Positions 26,301-35,388 of a DNA stretch of 64,000 nt are shown here, piece by piece. A program made the translations under genes and the position numbers. The notes under the pieces are model-generated. The model was not told the origin of the DNA. It searched no databases and saw nothing but the letters and a program-made list of their open reading frames with translations. Origin of the DNA: Marinobacter sp050379415 (GTDB lineage: Bacteria; Pseudomonadota; Gammaproteobacteria; Pseudomonadales; Oleiphilaceae). The stretch is from contig NZ_JBNRLS010000001.1 of the NCBI RefSeq assembly GCF_050379415.1, positions 62,001 to 126,000 of the forward strand. Direction: 5' to 3'. The stretch's first letter is position 1. Each line of letters opens with the position of its first letter.

Positions 26301-27102
26301 TGCGCCACTGGTATTCGTCGATGAGGCCGTCGAACAGCCGGCCGGAATCGACGTCCATATACAGCTGGCCAGTAAAGTCACCACGGAAGAAGTGCCGCCC
26401 GACCAGGCTGAAACTGGCCAGCTGCTGGGTGGTGCCAGGCTGCATGGCGCGGCCGGAGGCCCGGAACAGGCCACGGTGGTAGACCAGATCCAGCTGGGGG
26501 ATCTCAAGATGCCGCAGCTGGCCCTGGTTGTCCCGGATCGCCAGATTGACACGAGTGAGTTTGACGTAAGGATCGGACAACCAGCGCCCTGCCAGCTCAA
26601 CCCAGTCCTGGAACTGGCGCCGGGCGGGCGCAGGCAGTTCCGCACCCTCGACACCCACCTCGCCTTCCGGGGTCTGGTTGAGAGTCAGCTCGAGGCCATC
26701 GGCTTCGAAGGCTTCAAGAACCACCCGGAACCGAAACAGGGAAGCGAGGAAATCGAGGCGTATCCGGAGGTGCTGCAGGCGGACCACATAGTCCTCGGTC
26801 CCGGGTTCGATGATGTCGATATCCCGGGCCAGCAGGGTCGGGTCCAGCCAGTTCCAGCGGGCGTCAAGGCCACCGATTTCCACCTGCTTGCCGGTGCGCG
26901 CCGACAGTTCGAGCTCGAGATCGTCCCGGAAGCTCTCAATATTCTGGGTCAGTTGCCGGCCGATGCCCGCGTACAGTGCAAACAGCAGAAGCACCACCAG
27001 CAGGGACCACCACACCAGGCTCGACAGCCGTGCAGCGAGGCGTACCGGCCGACTTTCGGGAGGCGGGTCCGGCAACGGCGGCCCGTGATCGGCTGAGGAC
27101 AT
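23368..27102 (-). CDS. yhdP: YhdP-family AsmA-like envelope protein
   Basis: A 1244-residue YhdP (DUF3971/AsmA-like) protein. One N-terminal transmembrane helix (about residues 28-46) anchors a very long periplasmic repeat-beta structure, with an AsmA-type C-terminus ending near VTGTWDNPEVDLRRV. YhdP, TamB and YdbH are proposed to move phospholipids to the outer membrane through a beta-groove. Length fits the family. The gene order maf-rng-yhdP-nitrilase is widely conserved. Confidence 0.9.
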   Translation of the reverse strand: MSSADHGPPLPDPPPESRPVRLAARLSSLVWWSLLVVLLLFALYAGIGRQLTQNIESFRDDLELELSARTGKQVEIGGLDARWNWLDPTLLARDIDIIEPGTEDYVVRLQHLRIRLDFLASLFRFRVVLEAFEADGLELTLNQTPEGEVGVEGAELPAPARRQFQDWVELAGRWLSDPYVKLTRVNLAIRDNQGQLRHLEIPQLDLVYHRGLFRASGRAMQPGTTQQLASFSLVGRHFFRGDFTGQLYMDVDSGRLFDGLIDEYQWRRLRVEGFDLGGQLWLTFRDGLLQQASGSVQTPYLQLGVGSESLAPIENISARFGWRRAENGGNAVVSRGEIHLQELQWTWNEVTVPPFSVRLMPRAGGDVEVVADALPLGPLRRLLSVLPLLPERAGRALRNYRPAGYLDRMHLRLPARDLTEFELTGLLRDVRIQAHGGAPGASGLDGRIALRRNSGSVELAPAGAPVTLGFPRLFRDDWSFREVQGTVAWLMDGPITRVYSDNIRMSYGDTTSLTGAFDLRLDREGEDNLGLRVGVEDGRAGMLTDFVPAKVVNPGLYEWLTTAITEARITDGVYYGHGQIGRDAPRGSFVSSMWYTFEDATVRYDERWPEVTSARGRVDIHNGNTDVQLESGRTGGLELRPSRVTVIPGDGTRLYVDAAARVPGDAVPFWMDNSPLGEMAGSEARSLKYGGDYALDLNLELPLGEGGEPVVQARVQTSNGSVRYPAANLGWTELSGDLTYHTVDGFSGGPIQARFFGDPVAVSLSVGEGGQGLAIRQDGKLTVPEVFRQAGLENDSGFGLKGILAYSAALTVGADTTSGIRVRSNLEGLAVDWPEPLAKSAKEQAPLEATIEPRAEEGLRIAGSWENRMGFDFLWHDTGFDLTLGHLYLGSHTLRNIRISALQLEDRWVVSTRSERAVGRVVLPDGDEPVKADFEVLRLVRDDEQREAQPELLTLEEQLEAFRALDMGSWPDVDVSIADLQLNDESLGTWTFLLRPEPFQLKVNDIQGRLNSLTLLGEMTWSIAGDREVSRFAGSVTGGALTDLNQLFGTEIPLENRQTNIELDLDWPGRPDDFSMREVSGTLSLRLDDGIILEQNSTAQVFRIFNLLNADTLWRRLKLDFSDLYERGVAFDAISGKARIDNGLVTMNPELQIVGPSGAFKLSGTTDLSEETLDMRLVVVLPLTQNLPLAALLMGAGAPIGGALFVLDKVLGDPLSKLTSATYSVTGTWDNPEVDLRRVFDTGE

Positions 27103-27141
27103 GGATTCCGTTACTCCCCGGGCCAGTAACCTGCGCGGGCA

Positions 27142-28623
27142 TCAGAGCAACACAACATCGTACTGCTCCTGGCTGTAGAAAGGTTCCACCTGGAAGCGGA
27201 TGGTCTTGGCGATGAAGGTCTCAAGGTCGGCCACATTGTCGGACTCTTCATCCAGCAACCGGTCCACCACCTTCTGGGATGCCATCACCAGGTAGCTCTC
27301 GGCATCATAGGCCCGGTTGACCCGCAGGATTTCCCGGAAGACCTCGTAGCAGACGGTCTCGGCGGTTTTCAGGAAGCCACGGCCGTCACACACCGGGCAG
27401 GGTTCGCACAGTACCTGACCCAGGCTCTCGGTGGTGCGTTTGCGGGTCATTTCCACCAGACCCAGTTCCGACACGCCGGTGATCTTGGTCTTGGCGTGGT
27501 CACGTTCCAGCATCTTTTCCAGCATTCGGTGGACCTGGCGCTGGTGCTCGGAATCCTCCATATCGATGAAGTCGATGATAATGATGCCGCCGAGGTTGCG
27601 CAGTCGCAGCTGACGGCTGATGGCCCGGGCTGCTTCCAGGTTGGTCTTGAAGATGGTTTCTTCCAGGTTCCGATGGCCGACGAAGGCGCCGGTGTTGATA
27701 TCGATGGTGGTCATTGCCTCGGTCTGGTCAATGATGACATAACCGCCCGACTTCAGCTGAACCTTGCGGCTCAGGGCCTTCTGGATCTCATCTTCGACCG
27801 AATACAGATCGAAGATCGGACGTTCACCGGGGTAGTACTCCACCATGTCCGCGAACTCGGTAACGAATTCCTGCACGAACTCCATCACCCGCTGGTAGCT
27901 CTCCCGGCTGTCGATCCGGACCTTCTCGGTCTGGGGCCGGACCAGGTCGCGGATGGTGCGGATAAACAGCGGCAGATCCTGGTACACCACCGCCGGCGCC
28001 TGCACCTTGGCGATACGCTCCTGGATGGACTGGCTGAGCCGGTGCAGGTATTTCATGTCGCCGATCAGGTCCTCGGCCGGGGCTGCCTCGGCGGCGGTCC
28101 GGATGATGTAGCCGCCCTTCACATCGGTGCTTTCTGCGGATGCCTCCTCGAGCAGGGTCTTGAGACGCTCCCGCTCGTTGTCGTCCTCGATGCGCTGGGA
28201 GATACCGATATGACTGACGCCGGGCATGAACACCAGGTACCGGGACGGAATCGACAACTGGGTGGTGAGGCGGGCGCCCTTGGTGCCAATGGGATCCTTG
28301 GTCACCTGAACCACCAGGGACTGGCCTTCCCTCAGCAGGGTACGGATGTCCGGTACGGTTTTGGGGCCCTCGGTCAGATCATCGGCCCCTGACTGGCCGG
28401 TGATCACATCCGAGGCGTGGATAAAGGCGGCGCGTTCCAGGCCAATATCGACGAACGCGGCCTCCATGCCCGGCAGCACGCGGACGACCTTTCCCTTGTA
28501 GATGTTGCCCACGATGCCCTTACGGCTGGTGCGCTCTATGTAGGCCTCCTGCAACATGCCGTTTTCCACCAGGGCGACCCGGGTTTCCACCGGCGTAACG
28601 TTGATCAGGATTTCTTCACTCAT
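27142..28623 (-). CDS. rng: Ribonuclease G
   Basis: A 493-residue RNase E/G endoribonuclease that matures the 5' end of 16S rRNA and helps degrade mRNA. An S1 domain at about 38-120 (GIVGNIYKGKVVRVLPGMEAAFVDIG) precedes the catalytic DNase I-like core (GGIIIIDFIDMED) and the zinc-link CEPCPVCDGRG. The ATG at 28623 gives MSEEILINVTP; the frame is open to 28884 but that part only mirrors maf. It overlaps the maf stop by 4 bp. Confidence 0.95.
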   Translation of the reverse strand: MSEEILINVTPVETRVALVENGMLQEAYIERTSRKGIVGNIYKGKVVRVLPGMEAAFVDIGLERAAFIHASDVITGQSGADDLTEGPKTVPDIRTLLREGQSLVVQVTKDPIGTKGARLTTQLSIPSRYLVFMPGVSHIGISQRIEDDNERERLKTLLEEASAESTDVKGGYIIRTAAEAAPAEDLIGDMKYLHRLSQSIQERIAKVQAPAVVYQDLPLFIRTIRDLVRPQTEKVRIDSRESYQRVMEFVQEFVTEFADMVEYYPGERPIFDLYSVEDEIQKALSRKVQLKSGGYVIIDQTEAMTTIDINTGAFVGHRNLEETIFKTNLEAARAISRQLRLRNLGGIIIIDFIDMEDSEHQRQVHRMLEKMLERDHAKTKITGVSELGLVEMTRKRTTESLGQVLCEPCPVCDGRGFLKTAETVCYEVFREILRVNRAYDAESYLVMASQKVVDRLLDEESDNVADLETFIAKTIRFQVEPFYSQEQYDVVLL

Positions 28624-29222
28624 TCTTGGCTCTCCAGACTGCTTGGCCAGTTCGTCCATACCGGGAAGCCGGCCTGGGCCAGAAGTTCGGCGGTCTGCTG
28701 CAACGGCAGTCCGACCACAGCGCTGTAACTTCCCCTCAGTTCCTTCACAAAAATACCACCAAGACCCTGGATTCCATAACTTCCGGCCTTGTCCATGGGC
28801 TCGCCGCTGGCAACATAGGCGTTGATCTCGTCCCCGCCAAGCTGGCGAAATTCCACATCGGTCACCACCAGACAGGACCGGCACTGCCCGCGATGTGCCA
28901 GCGCCACTGCGGTCATCACTTGATGGACCTCGCCCGAGAGCCGCGCCAGGGTGGCACAGGCGTCGGTCCGGTTTACCGGTTTACCCAGAATGTCACCACG
29001 GAGGACTACGGACGTATCGGATCCGATTACCAGTGCCTCCGGATGCTCCGCAGCCACCGCCAGGGCTTTCTCCCGGGCCAGGCGCTCGACGTAGGTTTCC
29101 GCCGACTCGGCGGGAACCGGGGTTTCGTCCACGTCCGCCGGCCGGGTTGTGAATGCCAGTCCAATCTGCTTCAGCAGCTCTGCCCGGCGTGGTGAGGCGG
29201 AGGCAAGAATCAGGTGTGACAT
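28620..29222 (-). CDS. maf: Maf-family nucleotide pyrophosphatase (dTTP/UTP type)
   Basis: A 200-residue Maf protein, a house-cleaning nucleoside triphosphate pyrophosphatase. The N-terminal ILASASPRRAELLKQIG motif, GSDTSVVL and the GSYGIQGLGGIFV segment are characteristic. The YhdE-type position between mreD and rng suggests the dTTP/UTP subgroup. It overlaps rng and lies 3 bp from mreD. Confidence 0.93.
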   Translation of the reverse strand: MSHLILASASPRRAELLKQIGLAFTTRPADVDETPVPAESAETYVERLAREKALAVAAEHPEALVIGSDTSVVLRGDILGKPVNRTDACATLARLSGEVHQVMTAVALAHRGQCRSCLVVTDVEFRQLGGDEINAYVASGEPMDKAGSYGIQGLGGIFVKELRGSYSAVVGLPLQQTAELLAQAGFPVWTNWPSSLESQE

Positions 29223-29224
29223 CG

Positions 29225-29704
29225 CTAGCCCAGCTTACGGTTGATATTATCGAGGAGTACACACACCACTGGCCAGATCACCGCACTGGTGGCCGCCGGC
29301 CAGAGGTACCCGAACCCGGTATCCCCCTCGACGCCGAGTACCTGCTTGATGAAATGCACCAGCATCTGGTTGATACCCAGCAGCAGGAACACCATCAGGC
29401 ATTGCTGCGGCATCGGGTACATACGCAGGCGTTGGTGGATGGTCAGCACCAGGAAAGCAATCAGGCCCATGGCCATGGCGTTCACACCCAGGGGCGTTGC
29501 CTCCAGCACATCCAGCAGCAGCCCCAGGAACCAGGCCAGCAGGATGCCGAACTGGGCCGGTGCCCGGAAAGTCCAGTAGAACACCACCAGGCCCAGCCAC
29601 TCGGGCCGGAACTCGAACCAGCCGACGGGGAACAGGGAGATGCTCAACACCAGTGCCAGTAGCACCGAAAACGCAAAGACCGGATAACTGATTACCGACA
29701 ACAT
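29225..29704 (-). CDS. mreD: Rod shape-determining protein MreD
   Basis: A 159-residue integral membrane protein with about five hydrophobic segments, part of the MreBCD/Rod complex of lateral wall growth. The start overlaps the mreC stop by one base. Sequence identity is low, as usual for MreD; size, topology and position settle the call. Confidence 0.93.
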   Translation of the reverse strand: MLSVISYPVFAFSVLLALVLSISLFPVGWFEFRPEWLGLVVFYWTFRAPAQFGILLAWFLGLLLDVLEATPLGVNAMAMGLIAFLVLTIHQRLRMYPMPQQCLMVFLLLGINQMLVHFIKQVLGVEGDTGFGYLWPAATSAVIWPVVCVLLDNINRKLG

Positions 29705-30579
29705 CAGCTGTCCTCCCCGGATTCTGTCATCTGGCCAGCGGTTTCTTCCGGTTCGGCAGTTTCAGGCGGGAACACCGCCAGGACCAGGCGACTCTGATTC
29801 AGCTCCGCCTTGGGTGTCGCCTGGATGGATACGAAGGGTTCGCCCTGCTCCTTGGCGATCCGGGACACCTCGGCCACCGGGTAACCCCGGGGGAAGCGGC
29901 CACCGAGGCCGGAACTGACCAGCAGGTCGCCCTCGCGGATATCGGCGGTGTCCGGCACATGCACCAGTTCCAGCGCATTGGGGTCGCCGGTGCCCAACAG
30001 AACCGCCCGCAGGCCGTTACGGACCACTTCCACCGGCACGGCGTGGCTGCTGTCCGAGACCAGCAACACCCTGGAGGTAATCTGACTGGCCTGCACCACC
30101 TGCCCCATCAGACCGTGGGCATCAAGGATCGCCTGGCCCGGGCTGACGCCGTCGCTCAGGCCCTTGTTGATAATGACTTCGTGGGAAAAGGGATCGGGCG
30201 ACACTCCGACCACCTCGCCGACAATGACACGGTCGTCCAGCACTTCCGAGGAGTTCATCAACCGGCGCAGCTCGTTATTCTCGGAAGCCAGTGCCGCATA
30301 CTTGAGAGCGCGGCGTTCAAGAATAAGCAGGCGGGCGCGGAGGTCTTCGTTTTCCTGCTGCAGGTCTTCTTTGGAGACGAACAGACCGGAAAACCAGTCG
30401 CTGAATTCGTAGGGGGCGTTGCCGAGCCAGTACACGGGGGCAAGACCGGTGGCGAGGGTACTGCGCACCGGTGATAGCTTGTCAAAACGAGCGTCGGCAA
30501 CGATTAACGCTGCCGACGCAAGAATGATCAGGAAGAGTCTGAACCCCGGGACAGGGCCCTGGACAAAGATGGTTTTAAT
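29704..30579 (-). CDS. mreC: Rod shape-determining protein MreC
   Basis: A bitopic protein linking MreB to the periplasmic elongation machinery: a membrane anchor, a coiled coil (about residues 65-105) and a beta-domain with SSGLGGRFPRGYPVAEV. The transmembrane anchor (FRLFLIILASAALIVADARF) lies upstream of the first GTG (30468), so the real start must be earlier. No in-frame ATG, GTG or TTG exists between 30468 and the mreB end. ATT at 30579 lies 6 bases after GGAGGA and gives 291 residues; CTG at 30585 directly abuts GGAGGA. I give the ATT position; start confidence is low, identity is high. Confidence 0.85.
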   Translation of the reverse strand: MKTIFVQGPVPGFRLFLIILASAALIVADARFDKLSPVRSTLATGLAPVYWLGNAPYEFSDWFSGLFVSKEDLQQENEDLRARLLILERRALKYAALASENNELRRLMNSSEVLDDRVIVGEVVGVSPDPFSHEVIINKGLSDGVSPGQAILDAHGLMGQVVQASQITSRVLLVSDSSHAVPVEVVRNGLRAVLLGTGDPNALELVHVPDTADIREGDLLVSSGLGGRFPRGYPVAEVSRIAKEQGEPFVSIQATPKAELNQSRLVLAVFPPETAEPEETAGQMTESGEDS

Positions 30580-30599
30580 GGCCAGTCCTCCCCACGGGC

Positions 30600-31643
30600 T
30601 TAGCCCTCCTGGGAGAACATTCCGATGCCACCGCGATCAATGACTTCCAGTGCCTTGCCGCCACCACGGGCGACACAGGTCAACGGGTCTTCGGCGATGA
30701 TCACCGGCAGACCGGTCTCTTCACTGATGAGCTTGTCCAGGCCACGCAGCAGGGCACCACCACCGGTCAGCACGATGCCGCGCTCAGCGATATCGGAGGC
30801 CAGTTCGGGCGGCGACTGTTCCAGGGCGCTCTTGACGGTCTGGACGATCTGGGCCAGGGATTCCTGAAGGGCGTCGAGGATCTCTTCGCTGTTCAGGGTG
30901 AAGGCCCGGGGAACGCCTTCGGCCAGGTTGCGACCGCGCACGTCGATCTCGCGGACTTCCAGGCCTTCGTAGGCGCAGCCAATTTCGTGCTTGATGCGCT
31001 CGGCGGTGGAGTCACCGATGAGGCTGCCGTAGTTGCGACGCACGTAAGTGACGATGGCTTCGTCGAACTTGTCCCCACCGACCCGCACGGATTCGGCATA
31101 GACGATGCCGTTCAGGGAGATGATGGCGATCTCGGTAGTACCACCGCCGATGTCGACGATCATGGAACCACTGGCTTCCTCGACCGGCAGGCCGGCACCG
31201 ATGGCGGCGGCCATGGGCTCTTCGATCAGGAACACTTCCCGGGCGCCGGCGCCGAGTGCGGATTCGCGGATGGCCTTGCGCTCCACCTGGGTGGATTTGC
31301 TGGGCACACACACGAGCACGCGCGGGCTCGGGGTGATGAAGCTGTTCTCGTGCACTTTGTGGATGAAGTGCTGGAGCATTTTTTCGGTGACGACGAAGTC
31401 GGCAATCACACCATCCTTCATGGGACGGATGGCGGTGATGTTGCCCGGAGTCCGGCCGAGCATACGCTTGGCTTCGGCACCGACGGCGGCGACCATTTTC
31501 TGGGAACCACTCGTGCGGATGGCAACCACGGATGGCTCGTTCAGGACGATACCCCGCTCTCGCACATATATAAGGGTGTTGGCGGTGCCCAGGTCGATGG
31601 ACAGGTCGCTGGAGAAAATGCCTCGGAGTCTTTTGATCAACAT
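30600..31643 (-). CDS. mreB: Rod shape-determining protein MreB
   Basis: A 347-residue bacterial actin that organises lateral peptidoglycan synthesis. Actin-fold motifs are SIDLGTANTLIY near the N-terminus, VDIGGGTTEIAIISL (phosphate 2) and GIVLTGGGALLRGLD (adenosine). The ATG at 31643 gives exactly the E. coli length. It heads mreBCD-maf-rng-yhdP on the minus strand and diverges from gatCAB. The 410-bp divergent gap holds a family B element near the gatC side; no convincing promoter hexamers were found. Confidence 0.96.
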   Translation of the reverse strand: MLIKRLRGIFSSDLSIDLGTANTLIYVRERGIVLNEPSVVAIRTSGSQKMVAAVGAEAKRMLGRTPGNITAIRPMKDGVIADFVVTEKMLQHFIHKVHENSFITPSPRVLVCVPSKSTQVERKAIRESALGAGAREVFLIEEPMAAAIGAGLPVEEASGSMIVDIGGGTTEIAIISLNGIVYAESVRVGGDKFDEAIVTYVRRNYGSLIGDSTAERIKHEIGCAYEGLEVREIDVRGRNLAEGVPRAFTLNSEEILDALQESLAQIVQTVKSALEQSPPELASDIAERGIVLTGGGALLRGLDKLISEETGLPVIIAEDPLTCVARGGGKALEVIDRGGIGMFSQEG

Positions 31644-31854
31644 TCGTGTAGTTTCAACCTGAGAGTTGCGGTTGCGAAAAGAATGCGGCAACTTTAGCAG
31701 TGAGCACCTACTCAGGCAAGGCGCCATCGGGGCCCTCGGCCTTACCATTGTCACATTTTCCGAATTGTTTCAGGCCCTCCCGCGATTGTTCGAATCTGTT
31801 ACCATAGTCGATTGATTCTGACTTCGGTGAAAGGAGCCCTCAGAGCCTGGTGAA

Positions 31855-31970
31855 GGAATGGTTGGGGGACGGCTTTCCAAAACACGCTCCTTGCGGCACG
31901 TCCCTGTGACGCTTGGGCTCCGCCATCCATGGCTCCGCACAGTTTTGGAAAGCCGTCCCCCAACCATTCC
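31855..31970. repeat. Family B hairpin element, copy 4
   Basis: A 116-bp element with perfect 29-bp arms (31855-31883, 31942-31970) and a 58-nt core almost identical to copy 1. The inner arm half (GGGGACGGCTTTCCAAAAC) is shared with the copy at 35559, but the outer half is not. It lies between the divergent mreB and gatC genes. Confidence 0.9.
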
Positions 31971-32053
31971 CGGGCTTGTGAGTTGCCTTCAATCAGGAAG
32001 CACAGGCACCGACCCGATTTTTCATTAAATAATCTTCACAGACTGGAGGCCAC

Positions 32054-32341
32054 GTGAGCATTTCCCGCGAGGACATTGAAAAAGTTGCCGTGCTCGCCCG
32101 CATCAAGGTGGACGACGAGCAGGTTTCGGCACTGGAAAAGGATCTGGGCAACATTCTGGATCTGGTGGATCAACTGAGTGCCGCGGATACCGATGCGGTG
32201 GAGCCGATGGCCCATCCATTGGATGCGGTGCAGCGGTTGCGGCCGGACGAGGTGACCGAGACCAATCAGCGGGAGGCGTTCCAGGCCATCGCGCCGGCGA
32301 CCGAGGACGGTCTGTACCTGGTTCCGAAGGTTATTGAGTGA
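32054..32341 (+). CDS. gatC: Asp-tRNA(Asn)/Glu-tRNA(Gln) amidotransferase subunit C
   Basis: A 95-residue GatC, the small linker subunit of the tRNA-dependent amidotransferase. Family landmarks are ISREDIEKVAVLARIKV and the C-terminal YLVPKVIE tail that wraps GatA. It starts with GTG at 32054, preceded by TGGAGG 6 bases upstream. First gene of gatCAB. Confidence 0.95.
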   Translation: MSISREDIEKVAVLARIKVDDEQVSALEKDLGNILDLVDQLSAADTDAVEPMAHPLDAVQRLRPDEVTETNQREAFQAIAPATEDGLYLVPKVIE

Positions 32342-32398
32342 GCCCGGACGGGAATCAGTTTTCGGACCATCTGACGACCAGCGATTTCAGGATTTATC

Positions 32399-33856
32399 AT
32401 GCATAACAAGTCTGTAGCAGAGCTTTCCCGCGAGCTGGAGAGCGGCAAGATTTCCAGTGTGGAGCTGACCCGGCAGTTCCTGGACCGTCTGAAGCAGGAA
32501 GACGGCAAGTACAACAGCTTTATTACCATCACCGAAGAACAGGCACTGGCCGAAGCCAAAGCAGCTGATGAGCTGCGGGCCGCCGGCAAGGCAACGGCCT
32601 GGACCGGTGTGCCTTTTGCCCATAAGGACATTTTCTGCACCAACGGGGTTCGTACCACCTGTGGTTCGAAGATGCTGGAGAATTTCGTGCCGCCTTACGA
32701 TGCAACGGTGACCGAGAAGTTCCGGCAGGCCGGCGCCGTGTGTCTGGGCAAGACCAACATGGACGAGTTCGCCATGGGGTCTTCCAACGAGTCCAGCTAT
32801 TTTGGAGTCGTGACCAATCCGTGGGGGCTGTCTTCCGGTGAGAAGCGGGTACCGGGTGGTTCGTCCGGTGGTTCGGCGGCGGCTGTAGCGGCGCGGCTGG
32901 TGCCGGCGGCGACGGCGACCGATACCGGTGGTTCGATCCGCCAGCCGGCGGCGCTGTGTGGTGTGACCGGACTGAAGCCGACCTATGGCCGGGTGTCCCG
33001 TTACGGCATGATTGCGTTTGCCTCGTCCCTGGATCAGGGCGGCACCATGGCGCGAACGGCCGAAGATAACGCTCTGATGCTGAACGTGATGGCGGGGTTT
33101 GATCCGAAGGATTCCACCTCGATCGATCGGGAGGTGCCGGATTACACCGCGACCCTGAACGAGCCCTTGAAAGGCCTGAAAATCGGCCTGCCGAAGGAAT
33201 ACTTCACCGATCAGCTGTCTCCGGCCATGGAGGAGCAGGTTCGCAACGCGGTGAAGGAATACGAGAAGCTGGGCGCGACGGTAAAGGAGGTGTCCCTGCC
33301 GAACGCGAAGCTGGCGATTGCGGCGTACTATGTGATCGCGCCGGCGGAGGCCTCCGCCAACCTGTCCCGGTTCGACGGGGTGCGTTACGGCTATCGCTGC
33401 GAGGATCCGAAGGATCTGATGGACATGTACACCCGGACCCGCGCCGAAGGTTTCGGGGCCGAGGTGAAGCGCCGGATTCTGGTGGGCACCTATGCCCTCT
33501 CCCACGGCTATTACGATGCCTATTACCTGCAGGCCCAGAAGGTCCGCCGCCTGATCCAGCAGGATTTCGCCAATGCCTTCAAGGAAGTGGATGTGCTGAT
33601 GAGCCCCACCTCCCCCTCTCCGGCATTTATACAGGGTGAGAAGACCAACGATCCGGTCACCATGTACCTGGAGGACATCTTCACCATCGCCATCAACCTC
33701 GCGGGGCTGCCGGCCATGTCCGTGCCGGCCGGTTTTGTCGACGGCTTGCCGGTTGGCCTGCAGATCATCGGTGATTACTTTGCCGAAGCCCGGCTGCTGA
33801 ATGCCGCCCACCAGTTCCAGCAGGTGACCGACTGGCACCAGCGTGAACCGAAATAA
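32399..33856 (+). CDS. gatA: Asp-tRNA(Asn)/Glu-tRNA(Gln) amidotransferase subunit A
   Basis: A 485-residue amidase-signature enzyme that releases ammonia from glutamine for GatB. The Ser-cisSer-Lys triad is K76 (FAHKDIF), S155 (VPGGSSGGSAAA) and S179 (DTGGSIRQPA). Full-length. It lies 57 bp after gatC. Its presence implies that this organism makes Gln-tRNA and/or Asn-tRNA indirectly. Confidence 0.96.
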   Translation: MHNKSVAELSRELESGKISSVELTRQFLDRLKQEDGKYNSFITITEEQALAEAKAADELRAAGKATAWTGVPFAHKDIFCTNGVRTTCGSKMLENFVPPYDATVTEKFRQAGAVCLGKTNMDEFAMGSSNESSYFGVVTNPWGLSSGEKRVPGGSSGGSAAAVAARLVPAATATDTGGSIRQPAALCGVTGLKPTYGRVSRYGMIAFASSLDQGGTMARTAEDNALMLNVMAGFDPKDSTSIDREVPDYTATLNEPLKGLKIGLPKEYFTDQLSPAMEEQVRNAVKEYEKLGATVKEVSLPNAKLAIAAYYVIAPAEASANLSRFDGVRYGYRCEDPKDLMDMYTRTRAEGFGAEVKRRILVGTYALSHGYYDAYYLQAQKVRRLIQQDFANAFKEVDVLMSPTSPSPAFIQGEKTNDPVTMYLEDIFTIAINLAGLPAMSVPAGFVDGLPVGLQIIGDYFAEARLLNAAHQFQQVTDWHQREPK

Positions 33857-33878
33857 GCCCGAGAGAGGAGACGAACAC

Positions 33879-35330
33879 ATGCAGTGGGATATCGTGATCG
33901 GGCTGGAAATTCACGTTCAGCTCGCCACCAAAACCAAGATCTTTTCCGGCTCCAGCACCGCTTACGGTGCCGAGCCCAACACCCAGGCCAACGCGGTGGA
34001 CCTGGCCATGCCGGGCACCCTGCCGGTACCGAACGAGAACGCCTTCCGCTATGCGGTGATGTTCGGTCTGGCCGTGAACGCGGAGATCGGCCGCCGTTCC
34101 ATGTTCGAGCGGAAGAACTACTTCTACCCGGATCTGCCGAAGGGCTACCAGACCACCCAGCTGGAGCAGCCGATTGTTGGCCCGGGTTACGTCGACGTCG
34201 ATCTGGCGAACGGTGAGACCAAGCGCGTGCGCATCCACCACGCCCACCTGGAAGAGGACGCCGGCAAATCCCTGCACGAGGACTACCACGGCATGTCCGG
34301 CATCGATTTGAACCGGGCCGGCACGCCGCTGATCGAGGTGGTCACCGAGCCGGATATGAACAGCGCCGAGGAAGCGGTGGCCTTTGCCCGCAAGCTGCAC
34401 AGCATCGTGACCTCGCTGGGCATCTGCGACGGCGACATGTCCCAGGGCTCCATGCGCTTCGACGTCAACATCTCCCTGAAGCCCAGGGGCTCCGACCAGC
34501 TTGGCACCCGCACCGAGACCAAGAACCTGAACTCCTTCCGGTTCATGGAACAGGCCATCGCCCACGAGGTGGAGCGCCAGATGGACATCCTGGAGGACGG
34601 CGGCCGCATCATCCAGGAAACCCGCCTGTACAACGGCGACCGCGACGAGTCCCGCTCGATGCGGACCAAGGAAGAAGCCAACGACTACCGTTACTTCCCC
34701 TGCCCGGACCTGCTGCCGGTGGTGATCGATGACGACTTCATCGAAGATGCCCGCAGCCGCCTGCCGGAGCTGCCGGACGCCCGTAAGGCACGCTTCAAGG
34801 AACAGTATGGTCTGAACGACTACGACGCCGGCCTGCTGTCCGGTGACGCGAAGCTGGCCGCGTTCTTTGAAGAAACGGTTGAGCACGGCAAAGACGCGAA
34901 ACTGGCGGCCAACTGGATCCAGGGCGAGTTTTCAGCCCGCCTGAAGGCGGAAGAAAAGTCTGTGGCCGAGTCACCGATTACCGGGGCTCAGCTGGGTGAC
35001 CTGGTGGTCCGCATTGCCGATAACACGGTTTCCTCTGCCGGCGCCAAGAAGGTATTCGAGGCGCTGTGGACCGGCGAGAATGACAACGTGGATGCGATCA
35101 TTGATGCCAAGGGGCTGAAGCAGGTGTCTGACACTGGTGCCCTGGAAGCCATGGTCGATGAGGTTCTGGCGGGTATGCCGGATCAGGTGGAGCAATACCA
35201 GAATGAGGAAGATCCCAAGAAGCGCAAGAAGATGCTTGGTGGCTTTATGGGGCCGTTGATGAAGGCCTCCAAGGGTCAGGGGAACCCGAAGCTCTTTAAC
35301 GAGATTCTTGTTAAGAAGCTTGGGGGGTGA
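33879..35330 (+). CDS. gatB: Asp-tRNA(Asn)/Glu-tRNA(Gln) amidotransferase subunit B
   Basis: A 483-residue GatB that phosphorylates and transamidates misacylated tRNA. GLEIHVQLATKTKIFSGSS near the N-terminus, MPGTLPVPNE and DLPKGYQTTQ are the catalytic-cradle motifs; the C-terminal YqeY-like domain (about 330-483) binds tRNA. The ATG at 33879 follows GAGAGGAG. It ends the gatCAB operon; two family B elements follow. Confidence 0.96.
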   Translation: MQWDIVIGLEIHVQLATKTKIFSGSSTAYGAEPNTQANAVDLAMPGTLPVPNENAFRYAVMFGLAVNAEIGRRSMFERKNYFYPDLPKGYQTTQLEQPIVGPGYVDVDLANGETKRVRIHHAHLEEDAGKSLHEDYHGMSGIDLNRAGTPLIEVVTEPDMNSAEEAVAFARKLHSIVTSLGICDGDMSQGSMRFDVNISLKPRGSDQLGTRTETKNLNSFRFMEQAIAHEVERQMDILEDGGRIIQETRLYNGDRDESRSMRTKEEANDYRYFPCPDLLPVVIDDDFIEDARSRLPELPDARKARFKEQYGLNDYDAGLLSGDAKLAAFFEETVEHGKDAKLAANWIQGEFSARLKAEEKSVAESPITGAQLGDLVVRIADNTVSSAGAKKVFEALWTGENDNVDAIIDAKGLKQVSDTGALEAMVDEVLAGMPDQVEQYQNEEDPKKRKKMLGGFMGPLMKASKGQGNPKLFNEILVKKLGG

Positions 35331-35388
35331 CCCGTTGGCTCTGGGTCGTGGTTTCTTGCTGCGGCCTTAGCCTTCCGACCTCGGGGGA

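Noticed and set aside
28624..28884. N-terminal extension of RNase G by 87 residues
   Set aside because: The extension lies within maf on the same strand in another frame, has no family similarity, and the internal ATG at 28623 gives a normal RNase G start.
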